Source: an uncultured Pelagibacteraceae bacterium
Lineage (GTDB): Bacteria; Pseudomonadota; Alphaproteobacteria; Pelagibacterales; Pelagibacteraceae
Length of the DNA stretch: 64,000 nt
Assembly (NCBI GenBank): GCA_902603305.1
Contig: CACKUI010000002.1
Span: forward strand, 17,543 to 81,542
Direction of reading: 5' to 3'
This document shows positions 41,738 to 52,573 of the stretch, in pieces. Within the stretch, counting starts at the first letter, position 1. Each line of letters begins with the position of its first letter. Both the position numbers and the translations under genes were made by a program. The notes under the pieces were generated by a model, which saw only the letters and a program-made list of their open reading frames with translations, ran no database searches and had not been told where the DNA came from.

Positions 41738-42730
41738 TTATAAATTCTTTGAAATAAGATGTTTGAATAAAGAAATATGATCTTCATTATCATTTAAGCA
41801 AGGTATCATTTCAAAGTTTTCACCGCCTGATTTGATAAAACTTTCTTTCCCTTGGATGGATATTTCTTCTAAAGTCTCTACACAATCAGATGAAAAACCA
41901 GGACATATAACTAAAATATTTTTTTTTCCCTCTTTTGGCAAGGCTTCAAAAGTTTTATCTGTATAAGGTTGTAGCCATTCTTGAGGGCCAAATCTTGATT
42001 GAAATGTTGTCAAAATTTTAATATCTGAATATTTTTCAGAAATAAGTCTTGTGGTTTTATGACAATAGCAATGATAAGGATCGCCCTTGTCAAAATATTT
42101 TTTTGGTATTCCATGATACGAAGCTACTATTAAGTCTGGTTTCCAATTAATTTCGTTAATTTTTTTTACAATACTATTTTTAATAGCATCTATATAAAGA
42201 GGTTCAGACTCATAATGAGGAATTATTTTTAAATTTGGTTGCCACCTCATTTTCATCAGGGTTCTATAAACCTCATCACATACAGTTGCAGTCGTTGCTG
42301 CAGCATATTGAGGATAAAGAGGTAGCACAATTAAATTTTCACAACCCTTTTCATGAAGATCATTTATTTTGTTTTTAATACTTGGATTGCCATATCTCAT
42401 AGCAAAATCAACAATCAAGTTTTCATTGCCAATTTTCTCAGATAATTTATGGGCTTGGCTTTCTGTAAAAAACCTAAGTGGTGACATGTTCTTGTCTTTC
42501 ATCCATATTTCTTTGTAGGCTTTAGCTGTTTTTGATGGTCTGAAAGTAAGTATAAATAAGTTAAGAATTACTTGCCAAATAAAAGGATTTACTTCGATAA
42601 CTCTTCTATCTGATAAAAATTCCTTTAAATATTTCCTTATATCCAGCCAACTAGTGGAATCGGGTGTGCCAAGATTTACAATTAAAACCCCTGTTTTTCC
42701 ATAGTTAACTTTTGGGTGGTCTATTGTCAT
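41738..42730 (-). CDS. hemH: Ferrochelatase
   Basis: GVLIVNLGTPDS; VASYHGIPKKYFDKGDPYHCYC. Confidence 0.98.
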   Translation of the reverse strand: MTIDHPKVNYGKTGVLIVNLGTPDSTSWLDIRKYLKEFLSDRRVIEVNPFIWQVILNLFILTFRPSKTAKAYKEIWMKDKNMSPLRFFTESQAHKLSEKIGNENLIVDFAMRYGNPSIKNKINDLHEKGCENLIVLPLYPQYAAATTATVCDEVYRTLMKMRWQPNLKIIPHYESEPLYIDAIKNSIVKKINEINWKPDLIVASYHGIPKKYFDKGDPYHCYCHKTTRLISEKYSDIKILTTFQSRFGPQEWLQPYTDKTFEALPKEGKKNILVICPGFSSDCVETLEEISIQGKESFIKSGGENFEMIPCLNDNEDHISLFKHLISKNL

Positions 42731-43728
42731 TTAAAGTCTCTTACAATTTTAATCAAGTCTTCAACCATTTCAATTTTAGTTTCTGGTAGAATTCCATGTC
42801 CTAAATTAAATATGTATGGATGATCCTTAAAAATATGAAGATATTTTTCCACTTCTTTTTTAAGAATTTCTTTATCAGTTAATAATATTTTAGGGTCGAG
42901 TCCCCCCTGAATGGGAATTTTTATTTCTTTTACTATTTTTTCTGGATCAACATCATAGTCTATATTTACTGCATCTGGTTTAACTATTTCACAGAAATTT
43001 TTGTAATTTTTAATACCTCTTGGAAAACAAATTACAGGTATGCCTAATTGTTTAACATATTCTACAATATTTAATGTGGGTATATAAATATATTCAGGAA
43101 TTTTATCATCTAATAATCCTGCCCAACTGTCAAAAATTTGAATTACTTTAGCCCCAGCCTCAACTTGATTTTTTATATGAACTTTTAGGAATTTTTCAAT
43201 GATTTGTAATAGTCTATTTATTAAAAAATCATCTTTAAAGAATTCACTTGTAAGACCTTTTTTTGGTGATGATCTATTAATCATATATACAAGAATAGTC
43301 CATGGAGCTCCAACAAAACCTATCATGTCTTTATTACCCATTAAAGGGTCCTGGGAAGTTTTGGAAATTGCTTTGTAAACTTTATAAACTTTTTCTGTAA
43401 AGTTAATTTCGTCAACATTTTTAATATTATCTAATTCTATTTCTCCAAGTTTTGGTCCAAAATTTTTTTCGAATTCTACCTTTTGACCAAGACCATATGG
43501 TAACATCAAAATGTCAGAAAATATTACTGCACCATCAAACCCAAATCTCTTTATAGGTTGAAGAGTTATTTCAGATGCTAAATCGCTATTTAAACAAAGT
43601 TTTATAAAATCTGTATTTTTTCTTCTTATCTCTCGAAATTCGGGTAAATACCTTCCTGCTTGTCTCATTAACCATATAGGATTAGTTTTAGTATCTTTAT
43701 TTTTTATACAGTTAGTTAAGGGACTCAT
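42727..43728 (-). CDS. hemE: Uroporphyrinogen decarboxylase
   Basis: PIWLMRQAGRYLPEFREIR; GFVGAPWTILVYM; FNLGHGILPET. Confidence 0.98.
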   Translation of the reverse strand: MSPLTNCIKNKDTKTNPIWLMRQAGRYLPEFREIRRKNTDFIKLCLNSDLASEITLQPIKRFGFDGAVIFSDILMLPYGLGQKVEFEKNFGPKLGEIELDNIKNVDEINFTEKVYKVYKAISKTSQDPLMGNKDMIGFVGAPWTILVYMINRSSPKKGLTSEFFKDDFLINRLLQIIEKFLKVHIKNQVEAGAKVIQIFDSWAGLLDDKIPEYIYIPTLNIVEYVKQLGIPVICFPRGIKNYKNFCEIVKPDAVNIDYDVDPEKIVKEIKIPIQGGLDPKILLTDKEILKKEVEKYLHIFKDHPYIFNLGHGILPETKIEMVEDLIKIVRDFK

Positions 43729-44012
43729 ATAAATAGATATATATTATTTACTTTATTAGTATTATGTATTGTGAATAACGTAAATTAGTCAATTATCACA
43801 GTTTGTTAACTCTTTATTAATAATTAAGATCTTAAATTAGCTCTATTTTATAAGGATTAATCAAGATTTCTCATATTTTATGTATATTATGTATAACTTT
43901 GTTAACATTTTATAATTTAGTTAATTTGATGGAAAAAAAACTAACTATTATTATTCAAAGGAGTAAATCTGAATTTTTCTTATTTTACTTATAGACTATA
44001 AACGCTTTATAC
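43729..44012. other. Candidate replication origin oriC (hemE-ppsR intergenic)
   Basis: 284-bp AT-rich gap at divergent orientation switch; DnaA box TTATTCACA (minus, 43770..43778), tandem TTATGTATA x2 (43878..43895), two TTTGTTAAC repeats, 12-bp palindrome TTAAGATCTTAA. Confidence 0.72.
43878..43895 (+). repeat. Tandem direct 9-mer repeat TTATGTATA x2 in candidate oriC
   Basis: ttatgtata|ttatgtata; third near copy TTATGTATT at 43762..43770. Confidence 0.85.
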
Positions 44013-44840
44013 ATGAGAAATTTATATCAAATATACTTAATATCAGACTCTACAGGCGAAACACTTGATAGAATTTTTTTAGCTTTGAAAGCACAATTTC
44101 CTAATTTCGAATACGAGACAAATCATTTTTCCTTTACTCGTACTGAAAGTCAAACTCTTAGTATACTAAAACAGGCAAAAGAAGATAAAAACTCAATTAT
44201 TTTATATACTATTGTTAATAGTAAATTAGCAAAATATCTTACAGAAAAAGCCTACGAAAGAAAAATACCTTGTTTTGGAGTTCTTGGGGATTTAATTTTA
44301 AATTTTTCAAAAGTCTTAAATCAAAAGGCTTCTCACCAACCAAGTGGGCAACATATTCTAAATGAAGAGTACTATGACAGAATTGAAGCTATTCAATTCA
44401 CCATGAACCATGATGATGGTAATCAAACTGATGATATAGAGAAATCAGATATTATTTTATTAGGTGTAAGTAGAACAAGCAAAACACCAACTTCCATCTA
44501 TCTAGCTAATAGAGGGTACAAAACTTCAAATATTCCGTTAGTAAATAAAAATTCTATACCATACAAAGTTACAGAAAAAAATTTCAGACCATGCGTTGTT
44601 GGTTTAATTACAGAAGCAGAAAGATTATATGATTTAAGAAAAAATAGATTGAATTCATTGAAAGAAGATCAAAATAGTGAATATGTTAATATTGATAAGA
44701 TTAAAGATGAACTTGATAATGCTAGAAAATTATTCAAAGAGAACAATTGGCCAACTATAGATGTAACAAGAAAATCAGTTGAGGAAACAGCAGCGTCAGT
44801 AATAAAAATTTTTGAGATAAAGAACAAAAAAAATGCCTAA
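44013..44840 (+). CDS. ppsR: Pyruvate, phosphate dikinase regulatory protein
   Basis: IYLISDSTGETLDRI; LLGVSRTSKTPTSIYLANRGYKTSNIPLV. Confidence 0.95.
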   Translation: MRNLYQIYLISDSTGETLDRIFLALKAQFPNFEYETNHFSFTRTESQTLSILKQAKEDKNSIILYTIVNSKLAKYLTEKAYERKIPCFGVLGDLILNFSKVLNQKASHQPSGQHILNEEYYDRIEAIQFTMNHDDGNQTDDIEKSDIILLGVSRTSKTPTSIYLANRGYKTSNIPLVNKNSIPYKVTEKNFRPCVVGLITEAERLYDLRKNRLNSLKEDQNSEYVNIDKIKDELDNARKLFKENNWPTIDVTRKSVEETAASVIKIFEIKNKKNA

Positions 44841-45417
44841 TATAATTTTAGCTTCAAAAAGTAAAGTTAGAAAAGAAATACTAGATAATCATAAAATTAA
44901 TAGTAAAGTTGAAGCTTCAAGTGTTGATGAGGGCCCTATAAAAGAGAGTTTATTAAAAGAGGGGGCTTCACCAGAAATTATTTCTAAGAATCTAGCAGAA
45001 TTAAAAGCAAACAAGGTAAGTCAAAAAATTAATAATGCTCTAGTATTAGGAGCAGATAGTGTCATCGATTTAGCTGGAGAATTAATTTCAAAACCAGAAA
45101 GTAGAGAAGAGGCTTTGAATATTTTAAAAAAACTCAATGGAAAAAAACATTCTTTGATCAGTTCAGTTTGTATATCTAAAAATGGATCTATGGTTTGGAA
45201 CTATACCGACAAAGCTTACCTGACCATGAAGAATTTTTCTGAAAATGAATTAATTACTTATCTAAATAAATTAAGTGATGAAGCTTTATATGCTTATAAT
45301 GTTTATCAAATTGAAGGAGAAGGGAGAGCCTTATTCTCAAATATTGATGGAAATGAAGATACGATAATGGGCTTACCTATCAAAAAAATTAAGGAATATT
45401 TGGAACTTCAAAAATGA
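44833..45417 (+). CDS. maf: Maf-family nucleotide pyrophosphatase
   Basis: NIILASKSKVRKEIL; VLGADSVIDL. Confidence 0.93.
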   Translation: MPNIILASKSKVRKEILDNHKINSKVEASSVDEGPIKESLLKEGASPEIISKNLAELKANKVSQKINNALVLGADSVIDLAGELISKPESREEALNILKKLNGKKHSLISSVCISKNGSMVWNYTDKAYLTMKNFSENELITYLNKLSDEALYAYNVYQIEGEGRALFSNIDGNEDTIMGLPIKKIKEYLELQK

Positions 45418-46208
45418 AAAAATTTTTAGTAATAGGGAATCCAATTGAACATTCTTTGTCGCCAAAGTTACATAATTATTGGATAAAGAAAAATAATTTA
45501 GATGCAATTTATGGAAAATTGCAAACTTATGACAATGATTTATCTGAATTATGTAAATCTATCAAAAATGGAGATTTGGATGGTTTAAATGTTACTGTCC
45601 CTTTTAAAAAATCAATAATACCTTACCTAGATATTTTAAGTAGTAATGCATTAAAGACACAATCTGTAAATACTATCTCGTTGAATAAAGGTCATTTAAT
45701 TGGAGATAACACTGATATTAATGGGTTTGAATTAAGTATTAGAAAATTGAATTATGATGTTAGTGACAAGACAGTTCTGATATTAGGTGCTGGTGGTGTT
45801 GTTCCATCAATAATTTTTTCTTTGTTAAGAATGAAGGTATCAAAAATATTTCTGAGCAACAGAACTAAAAAAAAAGCTGAAAATTTAAAAGAATTATTTA
45901 AAGAGATTAATATTATAGACTGGGGTGAATTACCTGTGTTTGATATGATTATTAATGCCACTACTTTAGGTTTAAACAAAAAAGATAAGTTCGGTATAGA
46001 CTTTTCCAAGGTTGGTCAAAATAAACTTTTTTATGATGTTATATACGCCCCATTTCAAACAGAATTCTCAGAGGCAGGAAATGCACAAGGTAACTCTATT
46101 GAAAATGGTTTAAGCATGTTTTTACTTCAGGGACAAGAAGCTTTTAATATTTGGCACAATGTTAAACCAAAAATTAATCAAGAATTGATTGAATTTTTAA
46201 AATATTAA
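45414..46208 (+). CDS. aroE: Shikimate dehydrogenase
   Basis: VIGNPIEHSLSPKLHNYW; LNVTVPFKKSI; ILGAGGVVPSI. Confidence 0.97.
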   Translation: MKKFLVIGNPIEHSLSPKLHNYWIKKNNLDAIYGKLQTYDNDLSELCKSIKNGDLDGLNVTVPFKKSIIPYLDILSSNALKTQSVNTISLNKGHLIGDNTDINGFELSIRKLNYDVSDKTVLILGAGGVVPSIIFSLLRMKVSKIFLSNRTKKKAENLKELFKEINIIDWGELPVFDMIINATTLGLNKKDKFGIDFSKVGQNKLFYDVIYAPFQTEFSEAGNAQGNSIENGLSMFLLQGQEAFNIWHNVKPKINQELIEFLKY

Positions 46209-46231
46209 AATTATGAGATTTAAAAGTAAAT

Positions 46232-46819
46232 ATGATTAGAGTTGGAATTATAGGAGGTATTGGTGCAGGTAAAACTTTTATTTCAAAACTTTTTGGATAT
46301 CCAGTATTTAATGCAGATAATACAGTAAAATCAATTTATAAAAAAAATAAAGAATGTTTTAAAATACTTAAAAAAAAATTACCAAAATTTATTAAAACTT
46401 TTCCTATAAGAAAAAAAGAGCTTATATCGGCTATAGGCTCAAATAAAAAAAATATTAAAACAATATCCTCAGTTGTTCACCCATTGGTAAGAAAAGAAAT
46501 GAAAAAATTTATAATGAAAAATAAAAAGAGCAAAATGGTTATTCTCGATATCCCTTTGCTAATTGAAAATAAACTAAACAAAAAAAGAGATATAATAATT
46601 TTTATCAGCTCAAAAAAGTATAAAGTCTTAAATAGGTTAAAAAAAAGAGCCAATTTCAACAAAAAATTGATCAGGAGTCTTAAAGAAAATCAGGTTATCT
46701 TATCTAAAAAAAGAATACTGGCTGATTATGTTATTAACAATAATTTTCCAGCACATGTGATGAAAAAAAAAGTAAAATTACTTAAGGAAGAAATTTTAAA
46801 TGAAAGAAATAGTTCTTGA
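46232..46819 (+). CDS. coaE: Dephospho-CoA kinase
   Basis: IRVGIIGGIGAGKTFISKLFG; VILDIPLLIEN. Confidence 0.95.
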   Translation: MIRVGIIGGIGAGKTFISKLFGYPVFNADNTVKSIYKKNKECFKILKKKLPKFIKTFPIRKKELISAIGSNKKNIKTISSVVHPLVRKEMKKFIMKNKKSKMVILDIPLLIENKLNKKRDIIIFISSKKYKVLNRLKKRANFNKKLIRSLKENQVILSKKRILADYVINNNFPAHVMKKKVKLLKEEILNERNSS

Positions 46820-47465
46820 TACTGAAACAACTGGATTATCCGTTAAGGATGGACATCGGATTGTTGAAATTGGATGTATAGAACTCGATAATTTAGTGCC
46901 TACAAAAAATGTATTTCATTTTTATTTAAACCCTCAAAGAAAAGTTTCGGAAAAGGCATTTGAAGTTCATGGATATTCCGACGAGTTTTTATCAGACAAG
47001 CAAAAATTTTCAGAAATAGCTGATGATTTCTTAGATTTTATTAGAGATAAGAAAATTATAATTCATAATGCTGAATTTGATATTGGTCATTTGAATAATG
47101 AATTATCACTGATTGGAAAGCCAAAAATAAATAATTTAAATGTAGTAGATACATTAGAATTAGCCAGAAATAAATTTCCAGGATCAGGTATCAGTCTAGA
47201 TGCACTATGTAGAAGGTTTAGAATTGATAATTCAAAGAGAGAAAAACATACAGCTCTAATCGATTGTGATCTGCTTGCAAAAGTTTACATAAACTTGATT
47301 GATCAAAAAGAACCAACATTAAATTTGGTAGAAGATAATGAAACCAAGAGTTCTTTTTATAAAGGTGGGTTAGAATATTACAAAAAAATAATTAGTCCAA
47401 GTAAAGATGAATTAACAAACCATAATGAATTTCTTAAAAAATACTTAAAAAAAAATTATTTTTGA
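46800..47465 (+). CDS. dnaQ: DNA polymerase III epsilon subunit
   Basis: KEIVLDTETTGLSVKDGHRIVEIGCIEL; IIHNAEFDIGHLNNEL. Confidence 0.97.
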   Translation: MKEIVLDTETTGLSVKDGHRIVEIGCIELDNLVPTKNVFHFYLNPQRKVSEKAFEVHGYSDEFLSDKQKFSEIADDFLDFIRDKKIIIHNAEFDIGHLNNELSLIGKPKINNLNVVDTLELARNKFPGSGISLDALCRRFRIDNSKREKHTALIDCDLLAKVYINLIDQKEPTLNLVEDNETKSSFYKGGLEYYKKIISPSKDELTNHNEFLKKYLKKNYF

Positions 47466-47884
47466 TTTTGTCTTGCATTATACAATTCAAGAAAATCAAT
47501 TTTTTTACCAAATTTTAAGTCAGGGAGTCCTGAATTTTTCAGAATTGTTAAAAATTTTTCCTCCAGCTCTGGATAAATTTCTGTTTGTAGATCACATAAG
47601 ATTATTTTTTCTAGTTCATCTTTATTTATTTTTATGTCTAATATATCGATCACTGTTGCATACTTAATTTCAAAAATACCTTTATCTTTTTTTTTATTTG
47701 GATTTGAATAGGTTAATTTAGTTAGAACCTCTATCATCTTTCTCTTGGAAGGCTTTGTGCTGATATCAACTGCCATACGATATTCAGCTGTTGTGTTTCG
47801 AATCGTTATAAGGCTTTCAGGACTAGGTATTTCAACTGACAGATCTTGAATATAACTTATTATTATTTTGTATTTATTTTCCAT
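47456..47884 (-). CDS. secB: Protein-export chaperone SecB
   Basis: KIIISYIQDLSVEIPSP start; SecB-family length and fold pattern; alphaproteobacterial context near dnaQ/fxsA. Confidence 0.9.
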   Translation of the reverse strand: MENKYKIIISYIQDLSVEIPSPESLITIRNTTAEYRMAVDISTKPSKRKMIEVLTKLTYSNPNKKKDKGIFEIKYATVIDILDIKINKDELEKIILCDLQTEIYPELEEKFLTILKNSGLPDLKFGKKIDFLELYNARQNQK

Positions 47885-48302
47885 CTCTATCCTCTATATC
47901 TTCATACTCACCTTCAATATAATTTTTTTTATTACCATTATTTTTATTTTTTGGTGAATATTTTTTAGAATACTTACTTAAAATTATTTTTCGTGTAATT
48001 GGAAATACCAACAGAATTCCAACTATGTCTGTAGCAAATCCCGGCAGTATTAATAGAATAGCTGCAAATGCAATCGCTGCTCCAGAAATTATTTCATACA
48101 GTGGTAGTTCATTTTTGACTAGTTGCGACATACCTGAGCGCAATGTGTTGAATCCTTCGTATCTCGCGTACCAAATACCCACAACCGCGGTTGTTAGAAT
48201 TAATAAAATGGTATTTAATGCCCCTATTTTTGATCCAACCTTTATAAATAGGTAGATTTCAATAAGAGGTATTCCTAAGATAAGAATTATTACTGTGTTC
48301 AT
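47874..48302 (-). CDS. fxsA: FxsA-family membrane protein
   Basis: GIPLIEIYLFIKVGSKIGALNTILLILTTAVVG. Confidence 0.92.
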   Translation of the reverse strand: MNTVIILILGIPLIEIYLFIKVGSKIGALNTILLILTTAVVGIWYARYEGFNTLRSGMSQLVKNELPLYEIISGAAIAFAAILLILPGFATDIVGILLVFPITRKIILSKYSKKYSPKNKNNGNKKNYIEGEYEDIEDRDGK

Positions 48303-48360
48303 TTGTCTATAATGTAAATTGCAGGTTGAAATTAATCAACATTGTAAATATTATTACTAT

Positions 48361-48951
48361 ATGAGTTACAGCTTTGAGTACATCGATATAATACTATTAG
48401 CAATGATCGCGGGTTTTATTTTCCTTAGATTAAGAGGAATTTTGGGTAAAAAAACGGGTTTCGAGGAAAATATTAATTCAAGTTTTCCGCACGAAGAGGT
48501 TCCAGAAACAAAAAGTTCCCCAATTTTAAATGCAGATACGTTTGATGATGCAGCAAAGAAAGATTTTTTAAATGGTGCGAAAATTGCATACGAGAGCATT
48601 ATAACTAGTTTCTCTAAAGGAGATCTGAAATCAATAAAAAATATTTTAGCAAAAAATGTTTATGATCAATTTGATGAGGCAATAAAAGACAAAAAATCAA
48701 GAAATGTTACATCTGAAACAACTTTTATTGGTATTAATTCTGCAGAAATAAAAGAGCATAATCAAAATAAAAATATGCTTGAAGTAACTGTTGAATTTGT
48801 AAGTGAAATAATATCTTGCATCAAAGATAAAGATAATAAGGTTATATCAGGCGATGCTCAAAAAGTTAAGAAAGTGCTTGATACTTGGAAATTTACAAAA
48901 GACGGTACTTCAAAAAATCCTAACTGGTTAATAGTAGACACCCAGGCTTAG
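48361..48951 (+). CDS. Tim44/TimA-like domain protein
   Basis: Start refined to 48361 (MSYSFEYIDIILLAMIAGFIFLRLRGILGKKTG); Tim44-like C-terminal domain. Confidence 0.92.
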   Translation: MSYSFEYIDIILLAMIAGFIFLRLRGILGKKTGFEENINSSFPHEEVPETKSSPILNADTFDDAAKKDFLNGAKIAYESIITSFSKGDLKSIKNILAKNVYDQFDEAIKDKKSRNVTSETTFIGINSAEIKEHNQNKNMLEVTVEFVSEIISCIKDKDNKVISGDAQKVKKVLDTWKFTKDGTSKNPNWLIVDTQA

Positions 48952-49368
48952 TTGAATAAAAAAATATCAGATAAAGATAAACAAGACTGGCAAGAGTTTT
49001 TAAATAGTACTGACAAATTAGAAAATAAAGATCAAAAGATTTCTTCAACACCTAAAAGATATATTGAAAGATCTATTGATTTACATGGTTATACCTTAGA
49101 GGAAGCAAATCAAAAAATGATTTCCTATATTGAAGAATGTTTCATTAATGGAGTTAACAAAATTAACGTCATTACAGGAAAGGGCCTAAGATCAAAAAAT
49201 TTAAATGACCCATATCAATCTAGAAATTTAAGTATATTAAAATATTCAGTACCTAATTTTATTAAAGGTAGTGATCATTTAATGAACAAAATTATAAGTA
49301 TTGATTTTGAAGCTGTTGAAAATCCGTCCGTTGGAAATTTTGATATTTTTTTAAGAAAAAAAAAATAA
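48952..49368 (+). CDS. Smr-domain protein
   Basis: SIDLHGYTLEEANQKMISYIEECFINGVNKINVITGKGL; TTG start. Confidence 0.93.
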   Translation: MNKKISDKDKQDWQEFLNSTDKLENKDQKISSTPKRYIERSIDLHGYTLEEANQKMISYIEECFINGVNKINVITGKGLRSKNLNDPYQSRNLSILKYSVPNFIKGSDHLMNKIISIDFEAVENPSVGNFDIFLRKKK

Positions 49369-49371
49369 GAA

Positions 49372-50742
49372 TTATAAAATAAATTTTGAAAGATCAGCGT
49401 CTTTTACAAGTTCACCAATATTTTTCTTAATATAATCTGAGTCTATACTGATTTTTTCTCCAGCTCGGTCTGTTGCAGTAAAACTAATTTCATCTAAAAC
49501 TCTTTCGATTATAGTATGCAGTCTTCTTGCGCCAATATTTTCAACTGTTGTATTTACTTCGCTTGCAATTGTTGCGATGGTATCAATTCCATCTTCAGTA
49601 AATTCTAAATCAACATTTTCTGTTTTAAGTAAAGCTTTGTATTGTTTAATCAAACTATTGTCTGGCTCTTTTAAGATTCGCTTAAAATCCTCACTATTCA
49701 ATGCATCTAGCTCAACTCTGATTGGAAGTCTTCCTTGAAGCTCAGGTAAAAGATCTGATGGCTTTGCTAGTTGGAAGGCTCCTGATGCTATAAATAATAT
49801 GTGATCTGTTTTAATTGGACCATATTTAGTGCTCACAGTTGTCCCCTCAATTAAAGGAAGTAAATCTCTTTGAACACCTTCTCTGGAAACATCTCCTCCA
49901 ACTCTATCAGTTCTTGCTGAGATTTTATCTATTTCGTCTAAAAATACGATTCCGTTGTTCTCAGTCGTATTTTTTGCTGATTTAATAATTTTATCTTGTT
50001 CTATTAATTTATCAGCTTCTTCGTTTAGTAATATTTCATGAGACTCTTTTACTGACATTTTTTTCTTCTTAGCTTTTTGGCCCATAGATTTTCCTAACAT
50101 GTCTGAAATATTAATCATTCCAACATTTGCACCAGGCATACCAGGAATTTCAAATGATGGCATTCCACCGCCACTTTCAGTAACAGCTATTTCAATTTCA
50201 TTATCATCTAAATCACCGTCTCTTAATCTTTTTCTAAAACTTTCTCGTGTTGCAACACTTGCTTTATTCCCAACTATTGCATCAAGAACTCTATCCTCTG
50301 CTAATTTTTGTGCTTTAGCGTGAACTTCTTTTCTTTTTTTAACTTTTTCCATTGCAATAGCAATTTCTAAAAGATCTCTAATTATTTGTTCAACATCTCT
50401 TCCAACATAACCAACTTCGGTAAATCTTGTTGCTTCAACTTTTACAAATGGCGCTTCAGCTAATTTTGATAATCTTCTAGATATTTCTGTTTTACCAACA
50501 CCCGTTGGTCCCATCATTAAAATATTTTTTGGAAGAACTTCATCCTTCATATCACCTTCTAAAGCTTGTCTTCTCCATCTATTTCTTAAGGCTATTGCAA
50601 CAGCTCTTTTGGCATTATTTTGTCCAACAACAAATCTATCTAACTCAGAAACTATTTCTCTTGGAGATAATGAGTTTTGAATATTATTCTTCTCTTTTTT
50701 TACTTTTGCGTTTGGGAGAGTTGTGACGTTTGATTTTTCCAT
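49372..50742 (-). CDS. hslU: ATP-dependent protease ATPase subunit HslU
   Basis: [50 protein letters not shown]. Confidence 0.99.
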   Translation of the reverse strand: MEKSNVTTLPNAKVKKEKNNIQNSLSPREIVSELDRFVVGQNNAKRAVAIALRNRWRRQALEGDMKDEVLPKNILMMGPTGVGKTEISRRLSKLAEAPFVKVEATRFTEVGYVGRDVEQIIRDLLEIAIAMEKVKKRKEVHAKAQKLAEDRVLDAIVGNKASVATRESFRKRLRDGDLDDNEIEIAVTESGGGMPSFEIPGMPGANVGMINISDMLGKSMGQKAKKKKMSVKESHEILLNEEADKLIEQDKIIKSAKNTTENNGIVFLDEIDKISARTDRVGGDVSREGVQRDLLPLIEGTTVSTKYGPIKTDHILFIASGAFQLAKPSDLLPELQGRLPIRVELDALNSEDFKRILKEPDNSLIKQYKALLKTENVDLEFTEDGIDTIATIASEVNTTVENIGARRLHTIIERVLDEISFTATDRAGEKISIDSDYIKKNIGELVKDADLSKFIL

Positions 50743-50743
50743 A

Positions 50744-51259
50744 TTAAATTTTTTCTATATTGCAATTATCATTTGTGAAAACGCATATTTCAGATGCAAC
50801 TTTAATCGCTTTTTTTGCAACTTCCTCTGCTGATAAATCTGTATCCATTAAAACTTTTGCAGATGCTAATGCATAATTTCCACCTGATCCTATTCCAATA
50901 ACATCTCCTTCCGGCTCTAAAACATCACCAGTTCCTGAAATAATGAAACTATTTTCTTTATCACCAACAGCCATCAAGGCTTCTAATCTTCTTAAATACT
51001 TATCTGTGCGCCAATCTTTAGCTAATTCAACAGCTGCTCTTGCTAGATTTCCAGCATGTTTTTCTAGTTTAGACTCTAATCTTTCAAATAATGTTAATGC
51101 ATCTGCAGTGGATCCAGCAAATCCTGCGATCACATTTCTTTTCTCAATCTTACGAACTTTATTTGCAGTTTTCTTAATTACTGTATTTCCCATACTAACT
51201 TGGCCATCACCAGCAACTACTACCTCATTGTTTTTTCTTACTAATACTATTGTTGTCAT
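50744..51259 (-). CDS. hslV: ATP-dependent protease peptidase subunit HslV
   Basis: [29 protein letters not shown]. Confidence 0.99.
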   Translation of the reverse strand: MTTIVLVRKNNEVVVAGDGQVSMGNTVIKKTANKVRKIEKRNVIAGFAGSTADALTLFERLESKLEKHAGNLARAAVELAKDWRTDKYLRRLEALMAVGDKENSFIISGTGDVLEPEGDVIGIGSGGNYALASAKVLMDTDLSAEEVAKKAIKVASEICVFTNDNCNIEKI

Positions 51260-51350
51260 GGGATATAAATGGATACTAAATACAATAGTTCAAGACCAAG
51301 CCTAGAATTATTGCCATAATTGAATAATAGATATATACCTTTTTCAAACT

Positions 51351-51941
51351 ATGAAACGTAAAGCCAAAATAAGCAGAAAAACAAAAGAGACTAACATCAG
51401 TGTTGATTTAAACATTGATGGTAAGGGTAAGTACAAAGTTGACACAGGCATAGGATTTTTAAATCACATGCTTGAGCAATTATCGAAACACTCTTCGATG
51501 GATATGAATATTAAAGCTAAAGGCGACACGCATATAGATCTTCATCACACAACTGAAGATACTGGAATTGCAATTGGTGAATGTTTGAAAAAAGCATCAA
51601 AAAAGTTTGTTGGTATAAAAAGATATGCACATGCGATGATACCGATGGATGAAACGTTAACTAGAGTTGCAATTGATGTTTCAAACCGACCTTATTTAAT
51701 TTGGAAAGTAAAATTGAAAGTAGAAAAATTAGGTGAGATGGATACAGAATTATTTAAAGAATGGTTCCAAGCATTTTCACAAGCTGCAGGAATTACTTTG
51801 CACGTTGAAAATATTTATGGCGATAACAGTCACCACATAATCGAGTCTTGCTTTAAAGGATTAGCACGATCATTAAGAGCTGCTTTAGAAATGGATCCAA
51901 GAAATAAAACTACAATACCTTCTACAAAAGGTTCTTTATAA
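51351..51941 (+). CDS. hisB: Imidazoleglycerol-phosphate dehydratase
   Basis: [36 protein letters not shown]. Confidence 0.98.
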   Translation: MKRKAKISRKTKETNISVDLNIDGKGKYKVDTGIGFLNHMLEQLSKHSSMDMNIKAKGDTHIDLHHTTEDTGIAIGECLKKASKKFVGIKRYAHAMIPMDETLTRVAIDVSNRPYLIWKVKLKVEKLGEMDTELFKEWFQAFSQAAGITLHVENIYGDNSHHIIESCFKGLARSLRAALEMDPRNKTTIPSTKGSL

Positions 51942-51946
51942 ATTTA

Positions 51947-52573
51947 ATGAATGTCACAATTGTTGACTACAATTCGGGCAATATAAGTTCTGTAATCAAT
52001 TCTTTTAAAGAAGTTGCAAAAGATAAAGTAAACATTGAAGTAACAGCAGATCTTGCAACAATAAAAACTAGCGATAAAGTTGTATTACCTGGGCAAGGAT
52101 CTTTTAAAAGCTGTATTGATGGTCTTAATAGTATTAATGGCTTAATTGATACATTAAATGAATTTGCAATTCATAATAAAAAACCACTTCTTGGAATTTG
52201 TGTTGGCCTTCAAATGTTTGCAGATATTGGATATGAAGAAGTTGAGACTAAAGGATTAGGTTGGATTTCAGGTAAAGTTTCTAAAATTAATAATCAAGGC
52301 GGTAAATTTAAGCTTCCACACATTGGTTGGAATGAAATTAATATAATGAAAGACAGTAAGATTTTTAAAGGTATAGAAAATAACTCTCATATGTACTTTG
52401 TTCATAGTTATGAGTTTGTGCCTAAAGATAAATCTGTAATTTCAGCAACGACTGACTACTCATCTAAAATTGTTTGTGCTGCAGAAAAAGAAAACATATT
52501 TGGAACTCAATTTCACCCTGAAAAGAGTGATAAAATAGGTCTTAAAATAATTAATAACTTCATAAGTTTATGA
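51947..52573 (+). CDS. hisH: Imidazole glycerol phosphate synthase, HisH
   Basis: VTIVDYNSGNISSV; LLGICVGLQMFAD; GTQFHPEKS. Confidence 0.98.
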   Translation: MNVTIVDYNSGNISSVINSFKEVAKDKVNIEVTADLATIKTSDKVVLPGQGSFKSCIDGLNSINGLIDTLNEFAIHNKKPLLGICVGLQMFADIGYEEVETKGLGWISGKVSKINNQGGKFKLPHIGWNEINIMKDSKIFKGIENNSHMYFVHSYEFVPKDKSVISATTDYSSKIVCAAEKENIFGTQFHPEKSDKIGLKIINNFISL

